A stretch of DNA of 64,000 nucleotides, from NCBI GenBank assembly GCA_965230565.1, contig CBDDLH010000016.1, forward strand, positions 1,364,001 to 1,428,000, given 5' to 3'. Source of the stretch: BCD1 sp965230565. GTDB taxonomy: Bacteria; Bacteroidota; Bacteroidia; Chitinophagales; Saprospiraceae. Within the stretch, counting starts at the first letter, position 1, and each line of letters opens with the position of its first letter. This document shows positions 26,401 through 36,234 of the stretch, one piece after another. The notes under the pieces are model-generated. The model saw only the letters and a program-made list of their open reading frames with translations, searched no databases and had not been told where the DNA came from. The position numbers were made by a program, and so were the translations under genes.

Positions 26401-28702
26401 ATGTTCAGAAACCTATTTATTCCATTAATCATTACCAGCCTGGCCATACTATTTTCTGCCTGCCAGGAAAATACAACCGCTGAATTATGCCCCCTCCTAT
26501 GATATCATTCCAATGCCGGCACAAATGGAAAAACAGGAAGGTTTTTTCACGATTTCCGGGGACACCAAAATCGTCACTGTAACAGATAATGAAGCTTTGT
26601 CCGGTATTGCCAATTACCTGAAAGCAACCATAAAAACAAATTACCATCTGGATATTGAAATTTCCGGAGATCCTGCAGATAAAAGCATAAACCTCGGAAT
26701 TACTGACAATGATCTCAATGCCGAAGGTTATAACCTTGAAGTAAATTCAGATGGCATCGACCTGTCCTCAAATGATCCTGCAGGAGTATTTCATGGAATC
26801 CAGACTATACTACAATTAATGCCCGAGGACAAACCCTATGTTTCCAATGTAAAAATCACCGATGAGCCGCGTTTTTCCTACCGGGGCATGCACCTGGACG
26901 TGGGGCGGCATATGTTTCCCGTAGAATTCATTAAAGAATACATCGACTACCTCGCCAAATACAAATACAATACCTTCCACTGGCATCTTACCGAAGACCA
27001 GGGGTGGCGTATAGAGATCAAAAAATATCCGAAATTACAGGAAGTAGCCGCTTACCGAAAGGAGACGCTGGTTGGACACTACAGTAACCAACCACAAACT
27101 TATGACGGCGAGCGCTATGGTGGATATTACACTCAGGAAGAAGTAAAAGAAATCGTAGCCTATGCTGCAGAACGACACATAACGGTAATTCCGGAGATCG
27201 AATTGCCTGGGCACGCCCGAGCAGCCCTCGCTGCCTATCCTGAACTTTCATGTGATGGGCAACCTGTGGAGGTGGCTACCAAATGGGGCGTCTTTGAGGA
27301 AGTTTATTGCCCAACCGAACGCACCTTCGAATTCCTGGAAAATGTATTTATCGAAGTGCTGGAATTATTCCCTTCCAAATACATCCACATCGGCGGGGAT
27401 GAATGCCCGAAAACCGCCTGGAAGAAGAGTAAATACTGCAGCGACCTTATCGCAGAACAGGGTCTGAAAGACGAGCATGAATTGCAAAGTTATTTCATTC
27501 AACGCATTGAAAAGTTCCTCAATTCCAAAGGCAGAAGTATTATCGGTTGGGATGAAATTCTGGAGGGCGGACTTGCTCCAAATGCCACAGTTATGTCCTG
27601 GCGCGGAATGCAGGGAGGCATAGATGCAGCCAATATGGGACACGATGTTATTATGACACCAACTTCTCACTGTTATTTTGATTACTACCAATCAGACGAT
27701 CCAAATGAGCCTGTGGCGATTGGTGGGTATTTGCCATTGGAAATGGTCTACGGTTTTGAACCCATGCCTGAAGATATCGCTCCGGACAAAAAACACCATA
27801 TCCTGGGCGCGCAAGGTAATGTCTGGACGGAATATCTCAAAACACCGGAAAGCGTAGAATACATGATATTGCCAAGAATGCTGGCGCTCGCAGAAGTAAA
27901 CTGGACTCCGGTTGAAAAGCGGGATTATACTGATTTCACCAAGAGACTGGAACCACATATTCTCGGATTTCAGGACGCTGGTGTCAATACAGCCAACCAT
28001 ATGTTTGATGTAAAATCAACGGTCAATTCCGGAAACGGTGAGGGTGTTGGCGTACAACTCATCACGGATTCACCTTCTCCTACCATTCGATATACACTGG
28101 ACGGAAATGCAGTGGATGGAGAAAGCGATGCTTATTCCCAGGATATTGCTATCGAAAACTCCGGTACCCTAAAAGCAGCAGCCTTTAAGGATGAGAAGCA
28201 GGTTGGTCGAGGCCTGGAGATCAATTTCAACATGCACAAGGCTGCCGGTAAAAAGATCAGCCTGGAGCATTCTCCGGCAAAAAAATACAGTAGCGGAGGT
28301 CACGGGGCAATCATTAATGGTGTAATGGGAAGCGATTCCCGATACGGCGATAAAGAATGGCTGGGCTTTGAAGGAGAAGATTGTATTGCAACTATTGATC
28401 TTGGAGAAGCTCAGGACATCAAGAATTTTCAATTCAAGTTTTACAATGGCCAGGGCCAGTGGATCTATCCACCAAAAAAAGTGGAGGTATTCACGTCCGA
28501 CGACGGAAATAGTTTTACAAAAGCAGGTGAGTTGGCTGAAATTAATGCGGACGGCAAAATCTGTAATGTTCAGCTGGATATGGAAGAACTAAACACCAGA
28601 TATCTGAAAATTCACATCCACCGTCATGGTATCATTGAGGAAGGCAAGCAAGGTGCCGGACATGATGCCTGGTTGTTTGTGGATGAAATTGTGGTTGAAT
28701 AA
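26401..28702 (+). CDS. GH20 beta-N-acetylhexosaminidase lipoprotein, one-base frameshift near 26484
   Basis: The ATG at 26401 starts a lipoprotein signal peptide ('MFRNLFIPLIIT...LFSAC', Cys21) that runs into a stop at 26500-26502. The enzyme continues in the next frame, in which 'YAPSYDIIPMP' can be read just before an internal ATG at 26513. Removing one A at GCTGAATTAT (about 26483-26484) restores a 766-residue lipoprotein. Numbered from 26513: GH20 N-terminal domain, then the TIM barrel with 'SYRGMHLDVGRHM', 'NTFHWHLTEDQGWRIEI' and catalytic Asp296-Glu297 in 'HIGGDECP', then a C-terminal discoidin-like domain ('VEVFTSDDGNSF', 'RYLKIHIHR'). It removes terminal GlcNAc/GalNAc from glycans. 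If the shift is real, the translated enzyme would stay in the cytoplasm; an assembly error is equally possible. Confidence 0.88.
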
Positions 28703-28794
28703 ATTTAGTGACGGCCTCACTCTGAGTGAGGCCGTCACTAAATTCCCATTCTCCTCTCTATATATAAAAGCCATGACTTCCTAAAACGTGACAT
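28702..28794 (-). repeat. Dispersed palindromic repeat, copy 2 (inverted)
   Basis: A perfect 19-bp stem (28702-28720 with 28726-28744) encloses the same TCTGA loop as copy 1. On its right, TATATAAAAGCCATGAC and AAAACGTGACAT are the reverse complement of the left flank of copy 1 (3473-3514). It starts at the stop codon of the hexosaminidase gene, between convergent genes, and could end both transcripts. Confidence 0.75.
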
Positions 28795-28911
28795 TTTTTC
28801 ACACACTTTTTTCAAACTTTAACATTCCCGGGAAATCAAAAAATTGAAACGGTAACAAGTTCTGGTCTACGATTTTCTCACAAGAACATTCCGATTTTTC
28901 ACCTATTTTTA

Positions 28912-30609
28912 TCACCCCAAAACATCCTCCATCTCAATTCCCAATTCCTTGATACTGATCTTCCTCATTTCTACTTTCCTGATCTTGCCCGTAACGGTCA
29001 TCGGAAATTCATCAGTAAATTTGAAAAACTGTGGAATCTTGTAGTGAGCAATATTTCCTTTGCAATATTCCTTGATCTCCTCCGGTGTAATGGAATAACC
29101 ATTTTTCGGTTTGATCCAGGCCATAACTTCTTCACCAAATTTTTCGCTGGGCACTCCGATTACCTGTACTTCACTCACTTTTGGATGCAGATATAAAAAC
29201 TCCTCAATTTCCTTTGGATAAATATTCTCCCCTCCCCTGATGATCATATCCTTGATACGTCCAACAATATTCACATATCCCTCTTCATCCATTGTTGCCA
29301 GGTCTCCTGAATGCATCCATCCACCCTCGTCTATGGAATCTCTGGTTTTGGCCTCATCATTCCAATAACCAATCATTACACTGTACCCACGGGTACACAA
29401 TTCACCCTTTTCACCTCTTTCTACCGTTTCACCTGTAAGAGGGTCAACGATCTTAACTTCCACATGTGGGTGTACCTGACCGACGGTACTCACTCGTTTA
29501 TCAAACGGAGTATGTGTGGCGGTCTGGGTGCTGACCGGACTGGTTTCTGTCATACCATAAGCGATCTGCATATCTGTCATCGTCATCACCGTTTGAACTT
29601 TTTTCATCAGTTCAGGCGGACAAAGAGCGCCGGCCATGATTCCACCTCTCAGACTTGTGAGGTCATAATTATCTACTTCCGGTAAATCGAGCTCTGCAAA
29701 GAACATGGTAGGGACACCGTACAGGATTGTCGCTTTTTCCCGATCAGCAATTTCCAGAATTGCCAGAGGGTCAAATCCCTCGCTGGCATATATCACCGTA
29801 GCCCCATGAGTCATAGCCCCAAGATTGCCAAGCACCATTCCAAAACAATGATATAAAGGCACTGGAACGATCATCCGGTCCTGATTTTTCAGCTTTAATG
29901 ATTCCGTTACAAAATATCCGTTATTGACAATATTGTGGTGGCTCAGAGTAGCTCCTTTGGGAAACCCCGTGGTCCCACTGGTGTATTGGATATTGATAGG
30001 GTCTTTGAAATGCAGGGACGATTGTCTTTCTGCCAGTTGGGTTTCACTGATTTCCTTACCCTGATCCATAAAATCGAACCAGGTGAACATACCAGGTTTA
30101 GCAGAGTTATCCAGAGATATGATGGTGTTCAATCCGGGAACCTCTTCAGCTTCCAGCTTTCCCGGCTGACAGGTATTTAACTCCGGAAGCAACTCGTACA
30201 ACATTTTAGTGTATTTGGAATACTTGAATTCATGCGCAGAGATAAGCAATTTACAACCGGACTGGTTTAAAGCATATTTCAGTTCATGGAGCCTGTAACT
30301 TGGATTGATGTTTACGAGTATCGCTCCTACCTTTGCCGTAGCATATTGCACAATGGTCCATTCTGCGCGGTTCTGGGACCAGATTCCCACTCTATCGCCT
30401 TTTACTACTCCATGAGCCATTAATGCTTTGGCACAAGCATCTACACGTTTTTTGAGATCCTTGTAAGTCCATTTCAAATCCTGATGAACTACAATGAGTG
30501 CATCATTTTCGCCATACTTTTCGGTAATTTGATCAAATAGATCGCCGATGGTAACTTCCAGCAAAGGCACAGATGTGTCACCGGCTGCATAACTTAGATT
30601 TTTTTGCAT
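28912..30609 (-). CDS. AMP-binding acyl-CoA synthetase (fatty acid-CoA ligase)
   Basis: The protein has 565 residues. ANL-superfamily motifs are complete: P-loop 'YTSGTTGFPKGA', 'YGMTETSP', 'WMHSGDLATMDEEGY', 'GRIKDMIIRGGENIYP' and the catalytic Lys region 'PMTVTGKIRKVEM' near the C-terminus. Overall pattern fits the ACSF2/FadD-like medium-to-long-chain group: it activates a fatty acid with ATP to an acyl-adenylate and then the CoA thioester in the cytoplasm. It lies downstream of an alpha/beta hydrolase and a GMC oxidoreductase on the same strand (gaps ~90 and ~80 bp), consistent with a lipid or alkane catabolic unit. Confidence 0.92.
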   Translation of the reverse strand: MQKNLSYAAGDTSVPLLEVTIGDLFDQITEKYGENDALIVVHQDLKWTYKDLKKRVDACAKALMAHGVVKGDRVGIWSQNRAEWTIVQYATAKVGAILVNINPSYRLHELKYALNQSGCKLLISAHEFKYSKYTKMLYELLPELNTCQPGKLEAEEVPGLNTIISLDNSAKPGMFTWFDFMDQGKEISETQLAERQSSLHFKDPINIQYTSGTTGFPKGATLSHHNIVNNGYFVTESLKLKNQDRMIVPVPLYHCFGMVLGNLGAMTHGATVIYASEGFDPLAILEIADREKATILYGVPTMFFAELDLPEVDNYDLTSLRGGIMAGALCPPELMKKVQTVMTMTDMQIAYGMTETSPVSTQTATHTPFDKRVSTVGQVHPHVEVKIVDPLTGETVERGEKGELCTRGYSVMIGYWNDEAKTRDSIDEGGWMHSGDLATMDEEGYVNIVGRIKDMIIRGGENIYPKEIEEFLYLHPKVSEVQVIGVPSEKFGEEVMAWIKPKNGYSITPEEIKEYCKGNIAHYKIPQFFKFTDEFPMTVTGKIRKVEMRKISIKELGIEMEDVLG

Positions 30610-30699
30610 CAGAGCGTAATTTTGGTTTTATTCTGTGATGAGACACACCTTAGATGGTTAGGGCTGCCGGAAGGAGAAAGTACAAATATCAACCGGCGT

Positions 30700-31512
30700 T
30701 TACCGATCTTTTGAGGGTGCCACATCGCCTAAAAATTCAACGATATATTTAAGCACTTTTTCTCTTTGCTGAAAATGAGGATGGTGACCACACTCTTTTA
30801 AGATATAAGATTGAATAGGTCCTTTGGTACTTTTTTCAATGCGCCTTATCTGCTCCGGAGAAGTATATTCATCCTCATTTCCATGCATGGCTAATATACC
30901 AATTTTTATCCTCAAAATCGACTCTTCGACGTTAAATTTTTCAAACCAATCAGCCGTCCACGTGTCACTCCAGGCAAAGAATATTTGGTTTGTTTTATCA
31001 TTATGAAATTGCTCTAAAGCTTTTCTTAACTTTGAATTATCTTCACGAAATTTTTTTCGGACGGCCAAAATTCCTTTTGTTATCTTCGATTCGTAAAAAA
31101 CATTAGCCGAAAGGGTGACAACCTTCTCCAAACCTGCTGGATTTTCACCTGCATGAATCAAGGCAATGGTTCCACCTTCGCTATGGCCAATTAAAATGTA
31201 GGAAGGAATTTCCAGTTCATTTATTAACGCTGCCAACTGTTCGGCTTCAATATGCAAATAATCAAGCCCTCTTTGCTCTGTCAATGGAGAGGATTGACCA
31301 TATCCGGTCCTTTCGTATAAAAGAATATCAAGTCCCGTAAGCATGGCCACCTCCTCTGGAAAATCTTTCCATTGTGGTATAGATCCTAGACCTTCATGAA
31401 GGAAAATCAAAACGGGAAAATTCACCTTTGTATCATGTTTTATCCACCGACAAAACAATTCATCGTTTCCTATTTTGGTGAAAAACTCCCGGTGGATTAA
31501 CTGTGATTGCAT
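30700..31512 (-). CDS. Alpha/beta hydrolase
   Basis: The protein has 270 residues from the ATG at 31512, chosen because the fold begins soon after; an ATG at 31572 would add 20 residues without similarity. The oxyanion strand 'VLIFLHEGLG', the nucleophile elbow 'LIGHSEGG' (Ser111) and a late 'ECGHHPHFQ' with the catalytic His are visible, with an acidic 'GNEDE' before it. It is a cytoplasmic esterase/lipase-like enzyme with unknown substrate. It lies between GMC oxidoreductase and acyl-CoA synthetase genes on the same strand; ester cleavage or a lipid-derived substrate would fit that context (inference). Confidence 0.82.
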   Translation of the reverse strand: MQSQLIHREFFTKIGNDELFCRWIKHDTKVNFPVLIFLHEGLGSIPQWKDFPEEVAMLTGLDILLYERTGYGQSSPLTEQRGLDYLHIEAEQLAALINELEIPSYILIGHSEGGTIALIHAGENPAGLEKVVTLSANVFYESKITKGILAVRKKFREDNSKLRKALEQFHNDKTNQIFFAWSDTWTADWFEKFNVEESILRIKIGILAMHGNEDEYTSPEQIRRIEKSTKGPIQSYILKECGHHPHFQQREKVLKYIVEFLGDVAPSKDR

Positions 31513-31595
31513 ACAAACTGAAGAAGCTTTAATAGATGAAAAATAATTAACCGAAAGGGCGCAATGAAGCACAATGTTCGCAAGGAGTTTTTAAA

Positions 31596-33152
31596 TCATT
31601 TTATTTTACTCATCCCTCTTTCTGTGATGGCAGTTATACTTAGGGAAGGGTTTACTCCGGGGTTAGCTGAGATCATTGAGCCGTCGAAAACGAACATATT
31701 TTCATAACCGAATACCCGGTTGTTTTTATCAATGACTCCTTCACTGGCATTTTTGCCCATTACGGCTCCACCAAGAATATGGGCCGTTGACGGGATGCCG
31801 GTTACTGCTTCCGTAAACATCACGGTGGGTTTCGCTTTAATTATCCTGGCATATCGATCAGCCATTGCTGCGGCAGCCGGAATAAAGGCTGTCGGAGCTT
31901 GTCCTTTTTCCACTTTGGTTTTCATTCGAAACAGGCCCTTCCGGAATTTCAGTGTACTGTCGATATGCTGCATGAACAAAAGCACCGCTGTTCTATCACT
32001 GAAATTCCTGGTGAAATATACCTTTAACCAGGCAATTGGCGCTGTGAAAGGAGTAATCAATAACTTGCCGATCCGTTTTAACCAATTTGGCTCATTGACC
32101 ATAGGCATCATTACCAACCTCCAGAACCCGGACCCTTCCCCGTAACGAACAGGTTCCAGGTGAGAATCTTCATCGACCTCCATGATCGAACCTATGGCAA
32201 TTCCCTCCGACATTACCTTTTCTTTATCGCTTGAAACATTCATGATCAGGGATTCATTATTGGATCGCACCATGTCCCCTACCCTGGGACTTAAATTAGG
32301 CAGGGAAGTTTGCTTCAATTTTAATAACAAGGGCAAAGTCCCCAATACTCCTGCAGAAAAGACAACTCCTTTACACCTCAAGCGCTGACTTTTTGAAAAC
32401 CATTTGGTGGATCGTTTAAAAATCACTTCATATCCTTCACTACCATTTTCACTTAAAGGTATCACATCCTGCACAATATGCTCCGGCAGGATATCCACGC
32501 CAAGTTTTTGAGCGAGGTAAAGGTAGTTTTTGTCCAAAGTGTTTTTGGCATTATGCCTGCAGCCTGTCATACACGCGCCACAATGGATACATCCTTTTCT
32601 GGCGGGCCCTTTTCCTTCAAAAAAAGGATCCTGTACCTCTTGTCCGGGTTCACCAAAGAAGACGGCTACTTTTGTAGGCTCAAATGAATCTGCCTTTCCA
32701 ATTTCCTCAGCCAGTTGTTTCAATGCCAGGTCACTTTCTGTCAACCGGGGATTCACATCAGCTCCCAGCATTTTCCAGGCAAGATCGTAATAGGGAGCCA
32801 ATTCTTTTTCCCAGTCTGCCAATTCAGCCCATGAACCGTGATTGTAAAAAGCCCGCTTGGGTTTGGGAAGCGTATTGGCATACACAAGAGAACCTCCGCC
32901 CACCCCTACTCCACTGAGGATGGAAATATGCCTGTAAAAACTCAATTGTTGTATGCCAAAAAATTTCAAAGCCGGCAACCAGAACCATTTTCTGAGATTC
33001 CAGTTATTCCTCGCAAAATCCTCCGATTCATATTTTTTGCCTTTTTCGATCACTAATACAGTGTATCCTTTTTCGGCTAAACGCAAAGCAGAAACGGATC
33101 CTCCAAATCCGGAACCAACAATTATGTAATCGTAGGAGTCTTTAAGTTGCAT
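31596..33152 (-). CDS. GMC-family FAD oxidoreductase (cholesterol-oxidase / AlkJ-like)
   Basis: The protein has 518 residues. FAD-binding 'YIIVGSGFGGSVSALRLAEKG' at the start, 'SGVGVGGGSLVY' for the flavin ribityl contact, and a C-terminal 'HILGGAVMG' / 'NPGVNPSLSITA' with the active-site His/Asn region are standard for GMC enzymes. A Cys-rich insert 'GCIHCGACMTGCRHNA' (~residues 187-202) resembles a ferredoxin-like motif found in the bacterial sterol-oxidase subgroup. It oxidises an alcohol with FAD; candidate substrates are fatty alcohols or sterols. It is first in a three-gene leftward run with hydrolase and acyl-CoA ligase, and AlkB lies 1.2 kb upstream. Confidence 0.88.
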   Translation of the reverse strand: MQLKDSYDYIIVGSGFGGSVSALRLAEKGYTVLVIEKGKKYESEDFARNNWNLRKWFWLPALKFFGIQQLSFYRHISILSGVGVGGGSLVYANTLPKPKRAFYNHGSWAELADWEKELAPYYDLAWKMLGADVNPRLTESDLALKQLAEEIGKADSFEPTKVAVFFGEPGQEVQDPFFEGKGPARKGCIHCGACMTGCRHNAKNTLDKNYLYLAQKLGVDILPEHIVQDVIPLSENGSEGYEVIFKRSTKWFSKSQRLRCKGVVFSAGVLGTLPLLLKLKQTSLPNLSPRVGDMVRSNNESLIMNVSSDKEKVMSEGIAIGSIMEVDEDSHLEPVRYGEGSGFWRLVMMPMVNEPNWLKRIGKLLITPFTAPIAWLKVYFTRNFSDRTAVLLFMQHIDSTLKFRKGLFRMKTKVEKGQAPTAFIPAAAAMADRYARIIKAKPTVMFTEAVTGIPSTAHILGGAVMGKNASEGVIDKNNRVFGYENMFVFDGSMISANPGVNPSLSITAITERGMSKIK

Positions 33153-33315
33153 ATTGATAAGCGTTGAAGGTACAAATGTATTGATTTATGAAGGTTTCCG
33201 GTATTTCGAAGAATGTTAATTCCTGTTTCTTTCGAAATAAATAATCCAAATTCTTATTTATCAATCGTACACTTCACACTTATTTTATTTTCCTAATTTC
33301 AAAAAATGTACAATC

Positions 33316-34065
33316 ATGCAAAAACTAATGAAAACGCTGTTTGCCATGAGTATTGTGTTTTGCTTTATTGGCACACCCCAAATTTCCGCACAGGAACATT
33401 CACCGATTACACCCGCTACGGAAGCACCGGTTGGGCCAATTAGTGAAATTGATTTTGACCATACCAGCTTTGATTTTGGCACCATTCAAGAGGGAGAAAT
33501 CGTAACCCATGTTTTTACCTTCACCAACGTCGGCGACGAACCATTGATAGTTGTAAATGCCAGAGGAAGTTGTGGTTGTACAGTTCCACAATGGCCCAAA
33601 GAACCTATTCTTCCCGGGGAAACCGCCTCATTTACCGTGAAATTTAATTCAAAGAATAAAAAAGGAAAGCGCAATCAAAAGGTAACAATTACTACCAATA
33701 CCGAACCACCTCACTCATATCTTTATTTGACCGGAACAATTATCCCGGAATCAGCAACCCTGGAAAGTATAGAAAATGCTGAAGTAGATTCGTCCGTCAA
33801 AGAAATTAAGGAAGATTGCTTTACCATTTTTCCAAACCCAACAGCAGAGGTCTTTTCCGTGAAGATTGAAGAAACCTTTTATGGAAAGCCTGTTGCCATC
33901 AGCATCTTTTCAGAAGCAGGCCAATTAATGGCCAGAAAAGAAGTCCTCAGCATTTCAGAGACCATTAAGTTTGATGTGAATCATTACCCGCCCGGAATTT
34001 ATACGGCAGTTGTTAAGATTGGAGAAAACACTACCCAGTCGCAGTGTTTTGTGGTAATGGAATAG
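33316..34065 (+). CDS. DUF1573 protein with T9SS sorting domain
   Basis: The protein has 249 residues. A signal peptide ends at 'QISAQ'. Residues ~45-150 are a DUF1573 immunoglobulin-like (ASH/MSP-type) domain: 'FDFGTIQEGEIVTHVFTFTN', 'RGSCGCTVPQWP' and 'PGETASFTVKFN', where the CGC motif is a family landmark. From ~165 to the end, 'FTIFPNPTAEVFSV', 'FSEAGQLMARKEV' and 'YPPGIYTAVVK' form a T9SS sorting domain, so it is exported across the outer membrane. It is a single gene pointing right between leftward oxidoreductase and AlkB genes. Function is unknown; a structural or adhesive surface role is likely. Confidence 0.85.
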   Translation: MQKLMKTLFAMSIVFCFIGTPQISAQEHSPITPATEAPVGPISEIDFDHTSFDFGTIQEGEIVTHVFTFTNVGDEPLIVVNARGSCGCTVPQWPKEPILPGETASFTVKFNSKNKKGKRNQKVTITTNTEPPHSYLYLTGTIIPESATLESIENAEVDSSVKEIKEDCFTIFPNPTAEVFSVKIEETFYGKPVAISIFSEAGQLMARKEVLSISETIKFDVNHYPPGIYTAVVKIGENTTQSQCFVVME

Positions 34066-34127
34066 TTTCCGGTCAGCAGTCTTCAGTCGACAGCCCACAG
34101 TCAATTTTGATTGAAAGAGATTGATTT

Positions 34128-34172
34128 AGGTTTTGCCTTACCTCTGGATAAAAAAGGGGAAAGGCAAAACCT
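34128..34172 (+). terminator. Hairpin after DUF1573 gene
   Basis: A perfect 12-bp stem, AGGTTTTGCCTT with AAGGCAAAACCT, encloses a 21-base loop about 60 bp after the stop and is followed by a short T-rich stretch. The rest of the 34066-34379 gap (314 bp) shows no gene. Confidence 0.5.
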
Positions 34173-34379
34173 TTATTGTAGATGTCAATAATTAACAATT
34201 CAATGAAGATTTCAGAATTGGGAATTAACCAGACAGAACCGAAGAACCGCAGAATATCCAATATCCAACTTAGAAAGTTTCAAATAGACCTCAGTGTACC
34301 CTGTGCCTTCCCTGTGGACTCTGTGGTTAAGGTTTTTTCCAAGAAGTATTTTAAATAAAAAGAAATTCTCCCCTCACAC

Positions 34380-35408
34380 TTAATATGAAATCCGTTTATC
34401 CATAACCCATTGCCACAAAGGCGGGAAACAAGCCAGTAGCATCATCCCGGGATAACCGGTGGGCATTTGAGGGCTTTCCGGAATAGTTTCCAGGATTTGA
34501 TAATGTTTACTGGCCTTATAGTGATGATCGGAATGCCGGGATAACTCGAATAACAAGGAACGTCCGAGTAAATGATCAGAGTTCCAGGAGTGTTCCGGTA
34601 AAACTCTTTCATAACGACCGTTTTCTTTTGGCTTACGCAACAGTCCGTAATGTTCGATGTAGTTAACCGTTTCAAGCAACAGAATTCCCATTATAGATGC
34701 ATGGATAAAGGCAAATAATCCTTTAGCATTAAAAAAGATAAATATCAAGGTCAGGAGTGCCAATTGAGCCAAGGTATAAACGACCATTCTGTTAGACAAT
34801 GAAAGCCAGTGGCGTCCTTTTTTATTAAGTTGCTGAGCTTCCAGTTGCCAGGCCTGAATATAGCTGCCTATCTGTGAACGGAACCAAAAAACATACAACC
34901 ATTCCCCTTTTCTGGCTGTAGCCGGATCATCCGGAGTGGCCACATTGTAATGGTGTCCCCTGTTATGGTAGGGCAGGAAATGTGACTCAAGAGAAGTCAA
35001 CAAAGAAATCTCCCCAAGAAATTGTTCTATTCGATTAGTACGATGTCCTAATTCATGACCAATGTTAATTCCAAAAACTCCACACATCAGCCCCATGGAA
35101 TGAATCCGGGCAATATACTCCGTAGTACCAACAGGAGTATCCTGAATGATGATCATAAAATAAATCAAAATTCCTATTTGAACAGGAACTGTCAGATATA
35201 GCAACCAATCAAAGTATCTGTCTGATTTCGCTTTCTCCAACGCTTCCCCTTCCAAATTGTATTTATCAGGCTTGATAAAAAGCTCTAGTATTGGTACCAG
35301 TCCAAAGAACACTATAAAGGGCATGAAAGCCCAAATACCCGTATTATTAAAGGCAAATACAACTACAATTGGCAAAGTAAAAATGCCCAAATATCTGAGT
35401 TTCCTCAT
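34380..35408 (-). CDS. alkB: AlkB-type membrane alkane 1-monooxygenase
   Basis: The protein has 342 residues with about six membrane helices. The di-iron histidine boxes are present in order: 'HELGHR', 'HNRGHHYNV' and 'RHSDHHY', plus 'NYIEHYGLLR', the fourth motif specific to alkane hydroxylases. In this family the enzyme inserts oxygen at the terminal carbon of medium-chain n-alkanes, drawing electrons from rubredoxin and its reductase; neither of those genes is in the window. The leftward GMC oxidoreductase and acyl-CoA ligase downstream could carry out later steps. The close relatives xylene monooxygenase and fatty-acid desaturases have related boxes, but the 'NYIEHYG' motif argues for AlkB. 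Confidence 0.9.
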   Translation of the reverse strand: MRKLRYLGIFTLPIVVVFAFNNTGIWAFMPFIVFFGLVPILELFIKPDKYNLEGEALEKAKSDRYFDWLLYLTVPVQIGILIYFMIIIQDTPVGTTEYIARIHSMGLMCGVFGINIGHELGHRTNRIEQFLGEISLLTSLESHFLPYHNRGHHYNVATPDDPATARKGEWLYVFWFRSQIGSYIQAWQLEAQQLNKKGRHWLSLSNRMVVYTLAQLALLTLIFIFFNAKGLFAFIHASIMGILLLETVNYIEHYGLLRKPKENGRYERVLPEHSWNSDHLLGRSLLFELSRHSDHHYKASKHYQILETIPESPQMPTGYPGMMLLACFPPLWQWVMDKRISY

Positions 35409-36234
35409 GTCTATTCTTTATTGATAGATGAATTATTGCTGTTTCAATTTCCTAAAACTAAAAAAAATCAGGATTATTATTATTCAATTTATCCACAAGT
35501 ACACCTGTTGTGTTTATTCGGGATCATTTTATCAACCTTTAATTCGTGTACCTGCCCTCCAACGTCAGGAGGCGGGTTCGTGGCTAAAAAAATAAAAGGC
35601 GACCCTTTTGGGCCGCCTTTACTACAATTTGAAAAAAGGTATGTAAATAGTTCTATCTTAAAATACCGCCATATAAGCAGGAAATCACAGGGTAATTGAA
35701 CCATGTGCGGTATCACAATATTTCTGGAATAATTGTTAGGGATGAGGGTTATCCATGCTACAATAGCATATCTATAAGTGTTTCACTGTGAATACGATGC
35801 GGAATATGCATCAAAAGAAAGCATTAAGTTACTATTATATTGGGGAAAGTGCAAGGATTTGGGTGGGAATTTGGGTGGGGAGGGTTTATGAAGAGGATTT
35901 TGGTTTTTATTCCTTAGTCATAGTAATTTATGTTGTCCAATTTTTAACTGCCTAACGCATGATCGATTAATCAGCCACAAAAAATTTCCACTTTTACATA
36001 AATTGGGCAAACAATACAAAAAACAATAGGAAGTTTTAATTTTTTTAAATAAATTTGCAAAAAATTTAAAAAATTAAGTTGATTTCCAATTTTTACCCTA
36101 AAAGAAGAACACTTAGAAATATAGTAAGGGTAAGAAATCGGAAATAAACAGATATTACTGTAAGAACCTAACTGAAAACAGATACTCTTTTCCCCGAAGG
36201 AAATACCTTTAAATAACCCATAACCGATAGTCAA
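35409..36234. other. Non-coding AT-rich gap upstream of the eCIS cluster
   Basis: This gap of about 826 bp has no gene I can support. It holds a hairpin at 35595-35620, a G-rich stretch near 35870-35890 (GGGTGGGAATTTGGGTGGGG) and a strongly A/T-rich part from 36030 to 36080, which includes TAAATTTG at 36050-36057. The latter matches the Bacteroidota -7 promoter box TAnnTTTG, but no convincing -33 TTG was found. No tRNA-like cloverleaf was seen. Any promoter for the regulator and the 25-kb operon-like cluster would lie here. Confidence 0.55.
35595..35620. terminator. Hairpin in the gap before the eCIS cluster
   Basis: AAAGGCG (35595-35601) pairs with CGCCTTT (35614-35620), and inner CCC/GGG pairs extend it; A-rich sequence lies before it and A/T-rich sequence after. 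It resembles a rho-independent terminator but has no clear gene immediately upstream on either strand. Confidence 0.45.

Noticed and set aside
35570..35620. Possible tRNA (GGGTTCG-like T-loop string)
   Set aside because: No acceptor, D or anticodon arms could be folded around it; the sequence fits a terminator hairpin better.
35421..35699. 92-codon frame resembling a lipoprotein signal ('FNSCTCPPTSGGG')
   Set aside because: It runs through a terminator-like hairpin at 35595-35620, has no recognisable mature domain and lies in an otherwise non-coding gap.
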